In this document: one piece after another, positions 7,490 through 15,419 of the stretch | How positions within the stretch are numbered: position 1 is the first letter of the stretch | Layout of the letters: each line of letters starts with the position of its first letter | From: Burkholderia sp. Ac-20365 | GTDB taxonomy: Bacteria; Pseudomonadota; Gammaproteobacteria; Burkholderiales; Burkholderiaceae | Assembly (NCBI RefSeq): GCF_017104715.1 | Contig: NZ_JAAGPI010000066.1 | Coordinates: 1 to 34,350 of the forward strand | DNA length: 34,350 nt | Direction of reading: 5' to 3' | Program-made: the position numbers and the translations under genes | Notes under the pieces: model-generated | Seen by the model: only the letters and a program-made list of their open reading frames with translations | What the model was told of the DNA's origin: nothing | The model's database searches: none

Positions 7490-10400
7490 TCAATCGTCCG
7501 TGTTCGGGCTGTGTCCGTGCGCGTTGTCACGGTCGTGTCGTTCATGTGCGTCACCGTTGCGTGGCTCGTTCTGCTCGCGCGTTGCGTTGCGATGCGCGAG
7601 CCGGCTATGAATGCCGGCGAACAGCAGCGGCACGAAGAAAAGCGTCGATACCGTCGCGAACAGCAGGCCGCCGATCACCGCGCGTCCGAGCGGTGCATTC
7701 TGCTCAGCGCCTTCGCCGAGTCCGAGCGCCATCGGGATCATGCCGATGATCATCGCGAATGCCGTCATCAGCACGGGCCGGATCCGGCTCGCGCCCGCTT
7801 CGAGCGCGGCCGTCAGCGGCGGTGCGCCCGCCGTCAGGCGTTGGCGCGCGAACGACACCATCAGAATACTGTTCGCCGTCGCGACGCCCATCGTCATGAT
7901 CGCGCCCGTCAATGCAGGCACACTCAGATGCGTGCCCGTCAGGAACAGCATCCACACGATGCCCGCGAGCGCTGCCGGCAACGCGCTGATGATGATCAGC
8001 GGGTCGATCCACGACTGGAAGTTCACGACGATGAGCAGATACACGAGCACGATCGCCATGGCCACGCCGATGCCCAGACCGAAGTACGACGTGCGCATCG
8101 TCGAGACCTGGCCGCGTATGGCAATCTGGCTGCCGCGCGGCAGCGTCGCGCGCGCCTGATCGACGAGCTTTTCCACCTGCCGGTCGACGCTGCCCAGATC
8201 GCTGCCTTCCACACTCACGAACACGTCGATCACGGGCCGGATGTTGTAATGCGTGACCATCGCGAACTGCGTTTGCGGCGAGACCTGCACGAGGTTGCCG
8301 AGCAGTTGCGTCGGCCCTGTCGAGGTTGCCGACACGGGCGTGCGCAGCAGTTGATCGACGGACGAGATCTGATATTGCGGCGTCTGCACCGCAAGGTTGT
8401 ACTCGACGCCATTGCGCGGATTGAACCAGAACCCCGGAGACGTCTGCGAACTGCCCGACAGCGAAATCAGCACGTTCTGCGCGACGTTGTTCGCGTTGAG
8501 ATTGAGTTGCTGCAAACGCGTGCGGTCCATCTGCAGATTGATGACGGGCTCGTCGAGCTTCTGCTGGATGTGCGCGTCGACGGCGCCGGGAATCGTGCGG
8601 ATCTGCTTGAGCAGCTTGCGCGCAATCTCCAGATTGCCTTCCTGATTCGCGCCGACAATCTGCACGTCGACAGCAGCAGGCAAACCGAAGTTGAGAATCT
8701 GCGTGACGATATCGGCGGGTTGAAAGAAGAACTCCGTGCCCGGAAAGCGTTGCGGCAACAAGGCGCGCAAACGGTCGACGTAGCCAAGGCTCGGCTTGTG
8801 GTCTTCTTTCAGCGCGAGCAGGATTTCGCCGTCGAGCGTGCCGATCGTGCCTGCATTGCTGTACGACAGATTGATACCGCTATAAGGCAAGCCGAGGTTG
8901 TCGAGCACGGTGTCGAGTTCATCGGAGGGGATCACTTCGTGTACAACTTTCTCGACCTGATCCGCGAGCCGCGCCGTTTCCTCGATCCGCGTGCCCGTTG
9001 GCGCGCGCATGTGCAGGCGTATCTGGCCCGCGTCCACGCGCGGAAAGAAGTCCTCGCCCAATACGAACGTGAGTCCCAATGACACCACGCAAAAGCCGAG
9101 GAACAGCGTGCCGAACATGCGGCGCCGCACCAGCAGGCTGCTGAGCACCATGATGTACGCTGCGCGCATGGTCTCGAAGCCGCGGTCGAACCGATGGTAA
9201 AGACGCATGAACAGATTCGGCCGCGCGTTCGGATCCTTTTTGTGCGCGTGACCCATCAGCAGCATTGCGAGTGTCGGCACCAGCGTTCTCGACAGCACGT
9301 ACGACGCGAGCATGGCGAACACCACGGCTTCTGCGAGCGGCACGAACAGATAACGCGCGACGCCCGTCAGGAAGAACATCGGCACGAACACGATACAGAT
9401 ACATAGCGTCGACACGAGCGCGGGAATCGCAATCTCGCCCGCACCGTCGAGAATCGCATCGTGCAGATTCGTGCCCATATGCAGATGCCGCTCGATGTTC
9501 TCGATGGTAACCGTCGCGTCGTCCACCAGAATTCCGACCGCCAGCGCGAGGCCGCCTAGCGTCATGATGTTGATGGTCTGACCGAGCGCGTGCAGCGCGA
9601 TCAGCGAGGTCAGAATGGAAAGCGGAATCGACACGGCGATGATGCAGGTGCTGCGCCAGTTGCCGAGAAACAGCAGAATCATCGCGGCCGTCAGCGCGGC
9701 CGCGATCAGGGCTTCGCGCACCACGCCCTGAATGGCCGCCTTTACGAACACGGATTGATCGAAAAGCGGCGTCACCTTGAGATCGGGCGGCAGCGACGCT
9801 TCGGCCGTCGGCAAAATCCCGTGCAGCGTGTTGACGATCGATAGCGTCGACGCGCTCCCTGTCTTGAGAATCGAAATCAGCACACCGCGCCGGCCGTTCT
9901 CCCGCACGATGTTCGTCTGCGGCGAGAAGCCATCGCGCACGTGCGCCACTTCACGCAGATACGTGGTCGCGCCGTTGATCGTGCGAACAGGTATGTCATT
10001 CAGACCCGCGACGGTGGTCGGCGAGCCGTTCATGTTGATCGTGTATTCCTTCGGGCCGATCTTCGCGGTGCCTGTCGGCAGAATCAGGTTCTGCGCGTTG
10101 ACGGCATTGACGACGTCGAGCGGCGTGAGCCCCTTAGCCAGCAACGCGCGCGTATCGAGATCGACGGAAATCAGGCGGCTCTTGCCGCCATAGGGATACG
10201 GCACCGCTGCGCCCGGAATCGTAACGAGTTGCGGGCGCAGAAAGTTGAGCGCCGTGTCGTTCAGATCCTGTTCCGACAGACGCGGGCTCGACAGGCCCAG
10301 CTGAACCACGGGAATACTCGACGCCGAATAGCTGATGACGAGCGGCGGCGTCGCGCCCGGCGGCATCTGTTTTAACTGCGCCTGTTCGACAGCGACCGTT

Positions 10401-10723
10401 TGAGCGATAGCCGTCTGGATGTTCGCGGTCGGCTGCAGAAACAGCTTGATGATCGCAATGCCCGCAAGCGACTGCGATTCGATATGTTCGATATCGTTGA
10501 CGGTCGTCGTCAGGCTGCGCTCGTTGACAGACGTGATGCGGTTCGCCATGTCTTCGGCGGACAGGCCTGTGTAGTTCCAGATAATGCTGACGACGGGAAT
10601 GTTGATTTCGGGCAGCACGTCGACAGGCGTCGTGAACAGCACGAAAGGCGTCGCCAGCACGATCAGGATGGCCATCACGATGAACGTGTATGGCCGCTTC
10701 AATGCGAGATTGACAATCCACAT
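7490..10723 (-). CDS. RND multidrug/solute efflux permease
   Basis: A 1077-residue inner-membrane proton-driven pump. I start it at ATG 10723 (MWIVNLALKRPYTFIVMAIL), the standard RND N-terminus at TM1; a TTG at 10813 in the same frame is unlikely. It has two repeats of one plus five membrane helices with two large periplasmic loops. TM4 carries the paired aspartates in LALAVGILVDDATVTIENIER, equivalent to AcrB Asp407/Asp408. The TM10 motif reads MGVATANSILMVSFA, so the position of the AcrB Lys940 is not lysine. The subfamily resembles HAE-1-like permeases of proteobacteria, not CusA/CzcA metal pumps. The substrate cannot be told from sequence. The linked CusRS-like two-component system probably controls it. 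There is no clear Shine-Dalgarno sequence before the chosen start. Confidence 0.93.
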   Translation of the reverse strand: MWIVNLALKRPYTFIVMAILIVLATPFVLFTTPVDVLPEINIPVVSIIWNYTGLSAEDMANRITSVNERSLTTTVNDIEHIESQSLAGIAIIKLFLQPTANIQTAIAQTVAVEQAQLKQMPPGATPPLVISYSASSIPVVQLGLSSPRLSEQDLNDTALNFLRPQLVTIPGAAVPYPYGGKSRLISVDLDTRALLAKGLTPLDVVNAVNAQNLILPTGTAKIGPKEYTINMNGSPTTVAGLNDIPVRTINGATTYLREVAHVRDGFSPQTNIVRENGRRGVLISILKTGSASTLSIVNTLHGILPTAEASLPPDLKVTPLFDQSVFVKAAIQGVVREALIAAALTAAMILLFLGNWRSTCIIAVSIPLSILTSLIALHALGQTINIMTLGGLALAVGILVDDATVTIENIERHLHMGTNLHDAILDGAGEIAIPALVSTLCICIVFVPMFFLTGVARYLFVPLAEAVVFAMLASYVLSRTLVPTLAMLLMGHAHKKDPNARPNLFMRLYHRFDRGFETMRAAYIMVLSSLLVRRRMFGTLFLGFCVVSLGLTFVLGEDFFPRVDAGQIRLHMRAPTGTRIEETARLADQVEKVVHEVIPSDELDTVLDNLGLPYSGINLSYSNAGTIGTLDGEILLALKEDHKPSLGYVDRLRALLPQRFPGTEFFFQPADIVTQILNFGLPAAVDVQIVGANQEGNLEIARKLLKQIRTIPGAVDAHIQQKLDEPVINLQMDRTRLQQLNLNANNVAQNVLISLSGSSQTSPGFWFNPRNGVEYNLAVQTPQYQISSVDQLLRTPVSATSTGPTQLLGNLVQVSPQTQFAMVTHYNIRPVIDVFVSVEGSDLGSVDRQVEKLVDQARATLPRGSQIAIRGQVSTMRTSYFGLGIGVAMAIVLVYLLIVVNFQSWIDPLIIISALPAALAGIVWMLFLTGTHLSVPALTGAIMTMGVATANSILMVSFARQRLTAGAPPLTAALEAGASRIRPVLMTAFAMIIGMIPMALGLGEGAEQNAPLGRAVIGGLLFATVSTLFFVPLLFAGIHSRLAHRNATREQNEPRNGDAHERHDRDNAHGHSPNTDD

Positions 10724-10862
10724 AGAGGTGTTGGTATCCGGGAAAAGCGCGCGAGCATGACCAGGCGAGACGTGAGGCGGCGGCGTCAGTCTCTTGCTGT
10801 GCGTCCGCGGCAACCTGGTGTAAATGCTAGTGGGTGAGCCCCAACAAGCTGATGACGCGAAA

Positions 10863-10878
10863 ATGGCAGAATTGCCAT
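10863..10878. promoter_or_regulatory. Inverted repeat between efflux operon and pssA
   Basis: ATGGCA and TGCCAT are separated by four bases in the 253-bp space between the divergent efflux permease and pssA genes. This is the usual place for an operator, but the arms are short and no known regulator box is recognised. The rest of this space holds a weak set of promoter-like words only. Confidence 0.25.
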
Positions 10879-10942
10879 GTTCATGAACGACGGCTTACAC
10901 CGCGGCACGCGTCTTGCAGCTAAGGCAGGCGATCGGGGCGGC

Positions 10943-10948
10943 TATACT
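10943..10948 (+). promoter_or_regulatory. Possible -10 element for pssA
   Basis: TATACT lies 28 nt upstream of the pssA ATG. The hexamer 17 nt further upstream (CTAAGG) is a poor -35 match, so this is a weak call resting on position and the -10 word alone. Confidence 0.3.
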
Positions 10949-10976
10949 CGTCCCCCACTGCACACGAAAAGGCCCT

Positions 10977-11591
10977 ATGAAAACAAAGCGCTTCTCGATG
11001 ATCCGCGAGTTCCATCTCGCCGACTGGTTCACGCTCGGCAATGCCGTCTGCGGCACGGGCGCGCTGTTTTCGATGATGACGTATATCGGCAGCGAAGAAG
11101 TGATGCACGTGTACTTTGCCAGTGCGCTCGTGTTCGCGGCGCTGGTGTTCGACGTGCTGGATGGACGCATCGCGCGCTGGCGGCAGAAGGCTTCGCTGCT
11201 AGGAAAGGAACTGGATTCGCTGGCCGATGTGATCTCGTTCGGCGTGGCGCCGGCCATTATCGGCTATGGATGCGGGATGCGCGGCCTGTATGACCGCGTA
11301 TTACTGGCGTACTTCGTGGCATGCGGCGTGTCGCGGCTCGCGCGATATAACGTGACGACGGAAACGATGTCGGGCGGGACGGGGAAAGTGACGCACTTCG
11401 AAGGCACGCCTATTCCGACATCGTTCGCAATCGTCTTGCTGCTCGCCGTTGCAGCATGGTTGGGAGCTCTCGGTCCGCATTTATGGTTCGGCGAATGGCG
11501 AATTGCAGGTCGTGTGCTGCATCCGCTGACGCTCGTCTATGGCATTTCCGGATCGCTGATGATTAGCCGCATCCGCATACCCAAGCCCTGA
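10977..11591 (+). CDS. pssA: CDP-diacylglycerol--serine O-phosphatidyltransferase
   Basis: A 204-residue integral membrane enzyme of the CDP-alcohol phosphatidyltransferase family. It joins CDP-diacylglycerol and L-serine to give phosphatidylserine and CMP, the first committed step to phosphatidylethanolamine. The full catalytic motif is present: D59-x2-D62-G63-x2-A66-R67-x8-G76-x3-D80-x3-D84, with the metal-binding aspartates intact. About six hydrophobic segments follow the usual pattern. ATG 10977 is preceded by AAAGG. A longer frame from TTG 10914 adds no conserved residues. It stands alone on the plus strand, not next to psd or ilvC as the main pssA often is in Burkholderia, so it may be a second copy. 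Confidence 0.9.
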   Translation: MKTKRFSMIREFHLADWFTLGNAVCGTGALFSMMTYIGSEEVMHVYFASALVFAALVFDVLDGRIARWRQKASLLGKELDSLADVISFGVAPAIIGYGCGMRGLYDRVLLAYFVACGVSRLARYNVTTETMSGGTGKVTHFEGTPIPTSFAIVLLLAVAAWLGALGPHLWFGEWRIAGRVLHPLTLVYGISGSLMISRIRIPKP

Positions 11592-11613
11592 TCGCTGCAG
11601 ATTCAGTGAACGA

Positions 11614-11892
11614 TCAGTTCCCCTTGAAGACGGTGTTATCGAGCGTTTTCATTTCCCCGTCGCGCTCCGCCTGGATCAGTTGCTGGCGCACGTCCTGGCG
11701 CGTTTCCGGACCATTGCGCGCGCCCTGTCCTGCGCTGCCCCAGTTGACGCCGCCCTGACCCGTATCCGCTGCGGGCGCGGCCGCTTGTGCCTGGGTCTGG
11801 TCCATCGGCTGATCCGACGATTGTTGCGCATAGGCGCTCGACATGGCTGCTACGCCCGCCGTTACCACGAGACTGAGAAGAAGATGCTTCAT
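11614..11892 (-). CDS. Small secreted DUF4148-like protein
   Basis: A 92-residue exported protein. ATG 11892 has an AAGGAG site 8 nt upstream and gives a clear signal peptide (MKHLLLSLVVTAGVAAMSSA, cut after YAQ or nearby). The mature protein is Gln/Ala-rich, then has TRQDVRQQLIQAERDGEMK, the short helical motif typical of the small DUF4148 proteins that are abundant in Burkholderia. No function is established for them. It has its own ribosome site and a 149-bp upstream gap, so it is probably transcribed alone. It ends 22 bp from the convergent pssA stop codon. Confidence 0.7.
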   Translation of the reverse strand: MKHLLLSLVVTAGVAAMSSAYAQQSSDQPMDQTQAQAAAPAADTGQGGVNWGSAGQGARNGPETRQDVRQQLIQAERDGEMKTLDNTVFKGN

Positions 11893-12041
11893 TTCAAGGC
11901 TCCTTGATCGCGAGAGACTGTGCAGCGAAAAAACTGCCGTTGCAGATGCTCGCGGCGCCGCAACGACAGTTTTAACTCTACGCTTCAAAGCTGGCGAAAT
12001 GCTGGCATTAATATGACGAACGTGCCAGATTCGCAATCCCG

Positions 12042-13073
12042 TTATGCGCGGCCTTCGAAACCAAGCAGAACGTTGACGGCATTGATGCCGATTTCATCGA
12101 CCATGTAGCCGCCTTCCATCACGAAGAGTGTCGGCAGATCGAAGCTCGCGAGTATCCCGCCAATACGCTGATAGTCCGGCGTGCGCAAACGGAAATGACT
12201 GATGGGGTCACCCTCGAATGTATCGACACCGAGAGACACGACCAGCGCTTCAGGTTTGTGACTGGCAATGGCCGAGCCCGCATGCCGAAGCGCCGGCTCG
12301 TACTGTTCCAGCGTCGTGCCCTTCGGCAACGGCAGATTCAGATTGAAGCCCTCGCCTTGCCCGATGCCTAGCTCGTCCGCAAAGCCCGCGAAATACGGAT
12401 ACGACACAGCGGGATCGCCGTGTATCGACGCGAACAGTACGTCGTTGCGGTCGTAGAAAATGTCCTGCGTGCCGTTGCCGTGGTGGAAGTCGATATCGAG
12501 CACGGCGACGCGCTTCGCGCCTTGCGCGATGCAACGTTGCGCCGCGATCGCGGCGTTGTTCAGATAGCAATAGCCGCCCGAATATTCGCGGCCCGCGTGA
12601 TGGCCCGGCGGACGGCACAACGCGAAAGCAGCCCTCGCGCCCCGCGCGAGTTTATCGATGCCTGTAAGCGCCGAATTCGCACTCGACGAAATCGCGCTCC
12701 ATGTGCCTGCGTTGATGGGCGTACCCGCATCCATCGAAAAGAAACCCAGCTTGCCGTCGATGAACTGCGGCATCGCTGTGGACGGCATGCCGCGCACGGG
12801 CCACACGAGCGGCAATGCCTGGCAGGTGCGGCCCGTTGCAGCCCACTCTTCCCATGCCGAAGCGAGGAACTCGACGTAGCGTTCGCTATGCGCGCCGACA
12901 TAACACGCGCGGTCATATGCGTCCGGCGCAATGACATCGCCGAGGCCCGCGGCCTTGACCTGCTTCAGCACGGTCTCGGCGCGCACGGGTTTTTCGAATG
13001 AATCGGAGATGGCGCCGTCCTTGAGTTCGACGCCTTGATGCAAGCGGTGATCGCTGCTGTAGATGGTCTGCAT
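12042..13073 (-). CDS. Zinc deacetylase, acetylpolyamine amidohydrolase type
   Basis: A 343-residue class II histone-deacetylase-fold enzyme. It closely follows the Mycoplana/Pseudomonas acetylpolyamine amidohydrolases: MQTIYSSDHRLHQG at the start, FSMDAGTPINAGTWSAI, and SANSALTG. Catalytic His158/His159 lie in RPPGHHA. The zinc ligands Asp195 and His197 are in DIDFHHGNGTQ, and Asp284 is in LGVDTFEGDP. The transition-state tyrosine is Tyr323 in MEGGYMVDEIGINAVNVL. It should hydrolyse acetylputrescine, acetylcadaverine or a related acetylated amine, releasing acetate and the free amine in the cytoplasm. It follows the AtoE transporter gene by 63 bp on the same strand, so the two are likely co-transcribed. 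Confidence 0.92.
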   Translation of the reverse strand: MQTIYSSDHRLHQGVELKDGAISDSFEKPVRAETVLKQVKAAGLGDVIAPDAYDRACYVGAHSERYVEFLASAWEEWAATGRTCQALPLVWPVRGMPSTAMPQFIDGKLGFFSMDAGTPINAGTWSAISSSANSALTGIDKLARGARAAFALCRPPGHHAGREYSGGYCYLNNAAIAAQRCIAQGAKRVAVLDIDFHHGNGTQDIFYDRNDVLFASIHGDPAVSYPYFAGFADELGIGQGEGFNLNLPLPKGTTLEQYEPALRHAGSAIASHKPEALVVSLGVDTFEGDPISHFRLRTPDYQRIGGILASFDLPTLFVMEGGYMVDEIGINAVNVLLGFEGRA

Positions 13074-13136
13074 GGTCCTTTACGTCACAGAAAGGAACCC
13101 ACAGTCTACCGCCGCGATACCGCGTTGCGAACGACT

Positions 13137-14459
13137 TCAGAACAGATACAGACCGGCCACAAAGATCACGCCCGAGAACAGCAGCGCGGTCACGCAATAG
13201 CCCATGATGTCGCGCACGCCGAGACCTGCAATCGCCAGTGCGGGCAGCGCCCAGAACGGCTGCGCCATGTTGGTCCAAGCTTCGCCGTATGCAATCGCCA
13301 TGGCGGACTTGCCGAGGTCCGCGCCGATCGCCTTCGCAGCCGGCATCACGAACGGCCCCTGCACGACCCAGTGGCCGCCGCCGCTCGGCACCGCGAAGTT
13401 GATCACGGCCGAACTCAGAAACGTCAGTAGCGGGAACGTATGCACGTTCGCGATTTCGATGAACCAGTTCGTGATGACGCCCGCGAGGCCCGAATGATCC
13501 ATCGTCGCCTGAATGCCCGCATAGAACGGGAACTGGATAAGAATCCCCGCCGTGCCGCGCGCCGCATTGGCAATCGCACGCGCATACGCCATCGGCGTCT
13601 TGTGCAGCAAAATGCCTGCTGCGAGGAAGACGATATTGACGGTATCGATGTCGAGACTGAAGCCCTTCTTCATGAAGCGGATCACCAGAAAGGCAGCGAT
13701 CAGCAGCGCGACGAGAATGGAAAGAATGCGGCTCTCTTCGATGCGTTCAGCAGGCGTCGACTCCGCAGTAATCTTGCGCTCCAGCACGGGTTCGTCTGCG
13801 AGCAGCGCGGGATCGACGGAGACCACTTCGTCGGCTCGCGGCATCATGGCGCGCACCAGCAGCGGCAATGCAATGATCAGCGCAGCCGTGATGAAGAGGT
13901 TGTAGCCTGTAAAGAGCGTCTGCGAAACGGGGATCAGGCCGATCACCTTCTCCATCGGATTGCCCTTGGTCGCGGCGACCAGCGGCACCGAGCCCGACAA
14001 CCCGCCGTGCCACGTGAGAAAGCCCATGTATGCGGCTGCCACCAGCAGACGGTAATCGACGCCACGCACGCGCCTTGCGACTTCTCTCGCGAACATCGCG
14101 CCGAGCACGAGTCCAAAGCCCCAGTTGATCGCGCACGCCACGCCGCTCACGAACGCGACGAGCATCGTGCCCTGGACGGGCGTCTTCGCCATGCCGCCGA
14201 GTGCAGACAGCGCGCTCTTGACGGGTCCCGACGTCGCCAGTGCATGGCCTGTCACGAGGATCATCGCCATCTGCATTGTGAACGCGAGCAGATTCCAGAA
14301 GCCGCTGCCCCACATGAAGACGAGATCGCTGGGCGTCTGCGGCGTGAGCCCTAATGCCAGCGCAAAGGTAATCGCGGTGAGGAGCAGCGCGAAGATGAGA
14401 GGGTCAGGCAGAAAGCGATGAACCACCTGTGTAAAGAAGCGTGCAATACCTTGAATCAC
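13137..14459 (-). CDS. atoE: Short-chain fatty acid transporter, AtoE family
   Basis: A 440-residue polytopic inner-membrane protein with about 12 hydrophobic segments. Family motifs include PDPLIFALLLTAITF near the start, MILVTGHALA, NWGFGLVLGAMFAREVARR, GFLTWHGGLSGSVPL, and PSGGGHWVVQGPFVMPAA near the end. The start is GTG 14459 with GGAG 7 nt upstream. AtoE takes up acetoacetate and other short-chain fatty acids. The downstream deacetylase gene suggests a link to acylated amine or acetate metabolism, but the sequence does not show the substrate. The usual ato partners (CoA transferase, thiolase) are absent here. Confidence 0.9.
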   Translation of the reverse strand: MIQGIARFFTQVVHRFLPDPLIFALLLTAITFALALGLTPQTPSDLVFMWGSGFWNLLAFTMQMAMILVTGHALATSGPVKSALSALGGMAKTPVQGTMLVAFVSGVACAINWGFGLVLGAMFAREVARRVRGVDYRLLVAAAYMGFLTWHGGLSGSVPLVAATKGNPMEKVIGLIPVSQTLFTGYNLFITAALIIALPLLVRAMMPRADEVVSVDPALLADEPVLERKITAESTPAERIEESRILSILVALLIAAFLVIRFMKKGFSLDIDTVNIVFLAAGILLHKTPMAYARAIANAARGTAGILIQFPFYAGIQATMDHSGLAGVITNWFIEIANVHTFPLLTFLSSAVINFAVPSGGGHWVVQGPFVMPAAKAIGADLGKSAMAIAYGEAWTNMAQPFWALPALAIAGLGVRDIMGYCVTALLFSGVIFVAGLYLF

Positions 14460-14616
14460 GAGGTCTCCGGCAATTATTCGTTAGATGCGCGCGAGATTCT
14501 GCCACAGGTATGCACAACGGGTCGGCGAACTGCACAAGCAGCCGCCGGGCGTGGGATATAGAGGAATTGAGGCGGAAATGTCGCTGAATAGAAGCTTTCA
14601 ACGACCTTAAAGAAAT

Positions 14617-14641
14617 AGCGCCGTCATTGATTGACGGCGCT
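14617..14641 (-). terminator. Intrinsic terminator after livF
   Basis: A perfect 10-bp stem (AGCGCCGTCA and TGACGGCGCT) with a 5-nt loop begins 7 nt after the livF stop codon. On the minus strand it is followed by ATTTCTTT, a reasonable U-rich tract. It closes the liv operon. Confidence 0.8.
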
Positions 14642-14647
14642 TTACTG

Positions 14648-15376
14648 TTAATGGCCCAGATAGGCGGCCTTCACCATCGGATCGTTACGCAATTGCGCCG
14701 CCGATCCATGCGTCGCAATACGGCCGTTTTCCAGCACGTAGCCGTAATCGGCCACGTTCAGCGCAGCGGCTGCGAACTGCTCGACGAGCAGCATCGTGAC
14801 GCCTTGAATCTTCAGGCGTTCGATGATCTTGAAGACTTCGTCGACGAGAATCGGCGCGAGTCCCATCGACGGTTCGTCGAGCAGCACGAGATCCGGATTC
14901 AGCATGATCGCGCGCGCCATCGCGAGCATCTGCTGCTCGCCGCCCGACAGCGTGCCCGCGAGCTGATTGCGACGCTCTTTCAAGCGCGGAAACAGTTCGA
15001 TTGCACGCTCGAGATCCGCGTTCACGTCGCCGCGTGGACGCGACCACGTGAGGCGCGGAAACGCGCCCAGCAGAAGATTGTCCGTGACCGTCATCGTCGA
15101 GAAAACGCGTCGCCCTTCCGGCGAATGCGCGAGACCCAGGCGCGCGATACGGTGCGAATCGAGCGAGTCGATGCGTTTCGCCGATGCGCCCTCGCCCATC
15201 GTGATCTCGCCTTCACTCGGGCGAATCATGCCGGAGATGGCGCGCATCGTCGTGGTCTTGCCGGCGCCGTTCGAGCCGATCAGCGTGACGACGGATGCCT
15301 TCGGCACATCGATTGAAATGCCGTGCAACACCTGAACCTTGCCGTAGCCCGCATGCAGATTGCGGATCGATAACAT
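14648..15376 (-). CDS. livF: Branched-chain amino acid ABC transporter ATPase LivF
   Basis: A 242-residue ABC ATPase with Walker A GSNGAGKTT, signature LSGGEQQMLAMARA, Walker B LVLLDEPSMGL and the LivF-typical PEGRRVFSTMTVTDNLLLGA. I start it at ATG 15376, with AGGGGA 6 nt upstream; a longer frame to 15508 runs back over the livMG stop and adds unrelated residues. It works with the LivG domain as the second nucleotide-binding half of the importer. It lies 43 bp after livMG and is the last gene before the terminator. Confidence 0.93.
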   Translation of the reverse strand: MLSIRNLHAGYGKVQVLHGISIDVPKASVVTLIGSNGAGKTTTMRAISGMIRPSEGEITMGEGASAKRIDSLDSHRIARLGLAHSPEGRRVFSTMTVTDNLLLGAFPRLTWSRPRGDVNADLERAIELFPRLKERRNQLAGTLSGGEQQMLAMARAIMLNPDLVLLDEPSMGLAPILVDEVFKIIERLKIQGVTMLLVEQFAAAALNVADYGYVLENGRIATHGSAAQLRNDPMVKAAYLGH

Positions 15377-15419
15377 CGCGTTCCCCTGTATGCCGTTGTC
15401 GTGCAACCGATGCTTACGC

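Noticed and set aside
7211..9082. 623-codon plus-strand frame
   Set aside because: It lies antisense to the RND permease and adaptor. The sequence is Arg/His/Asp-rich with no motif, as expected from codon bias of the real genes.
11588..11617. Inverted repeat CTGATCG ... CGATCAG as a terminator between pssA and the DUF4148-like gene
   Set aside because: The 7-bp stem with a 16-nt loop is weak and has no U-tract, so I do not call it a terminator.
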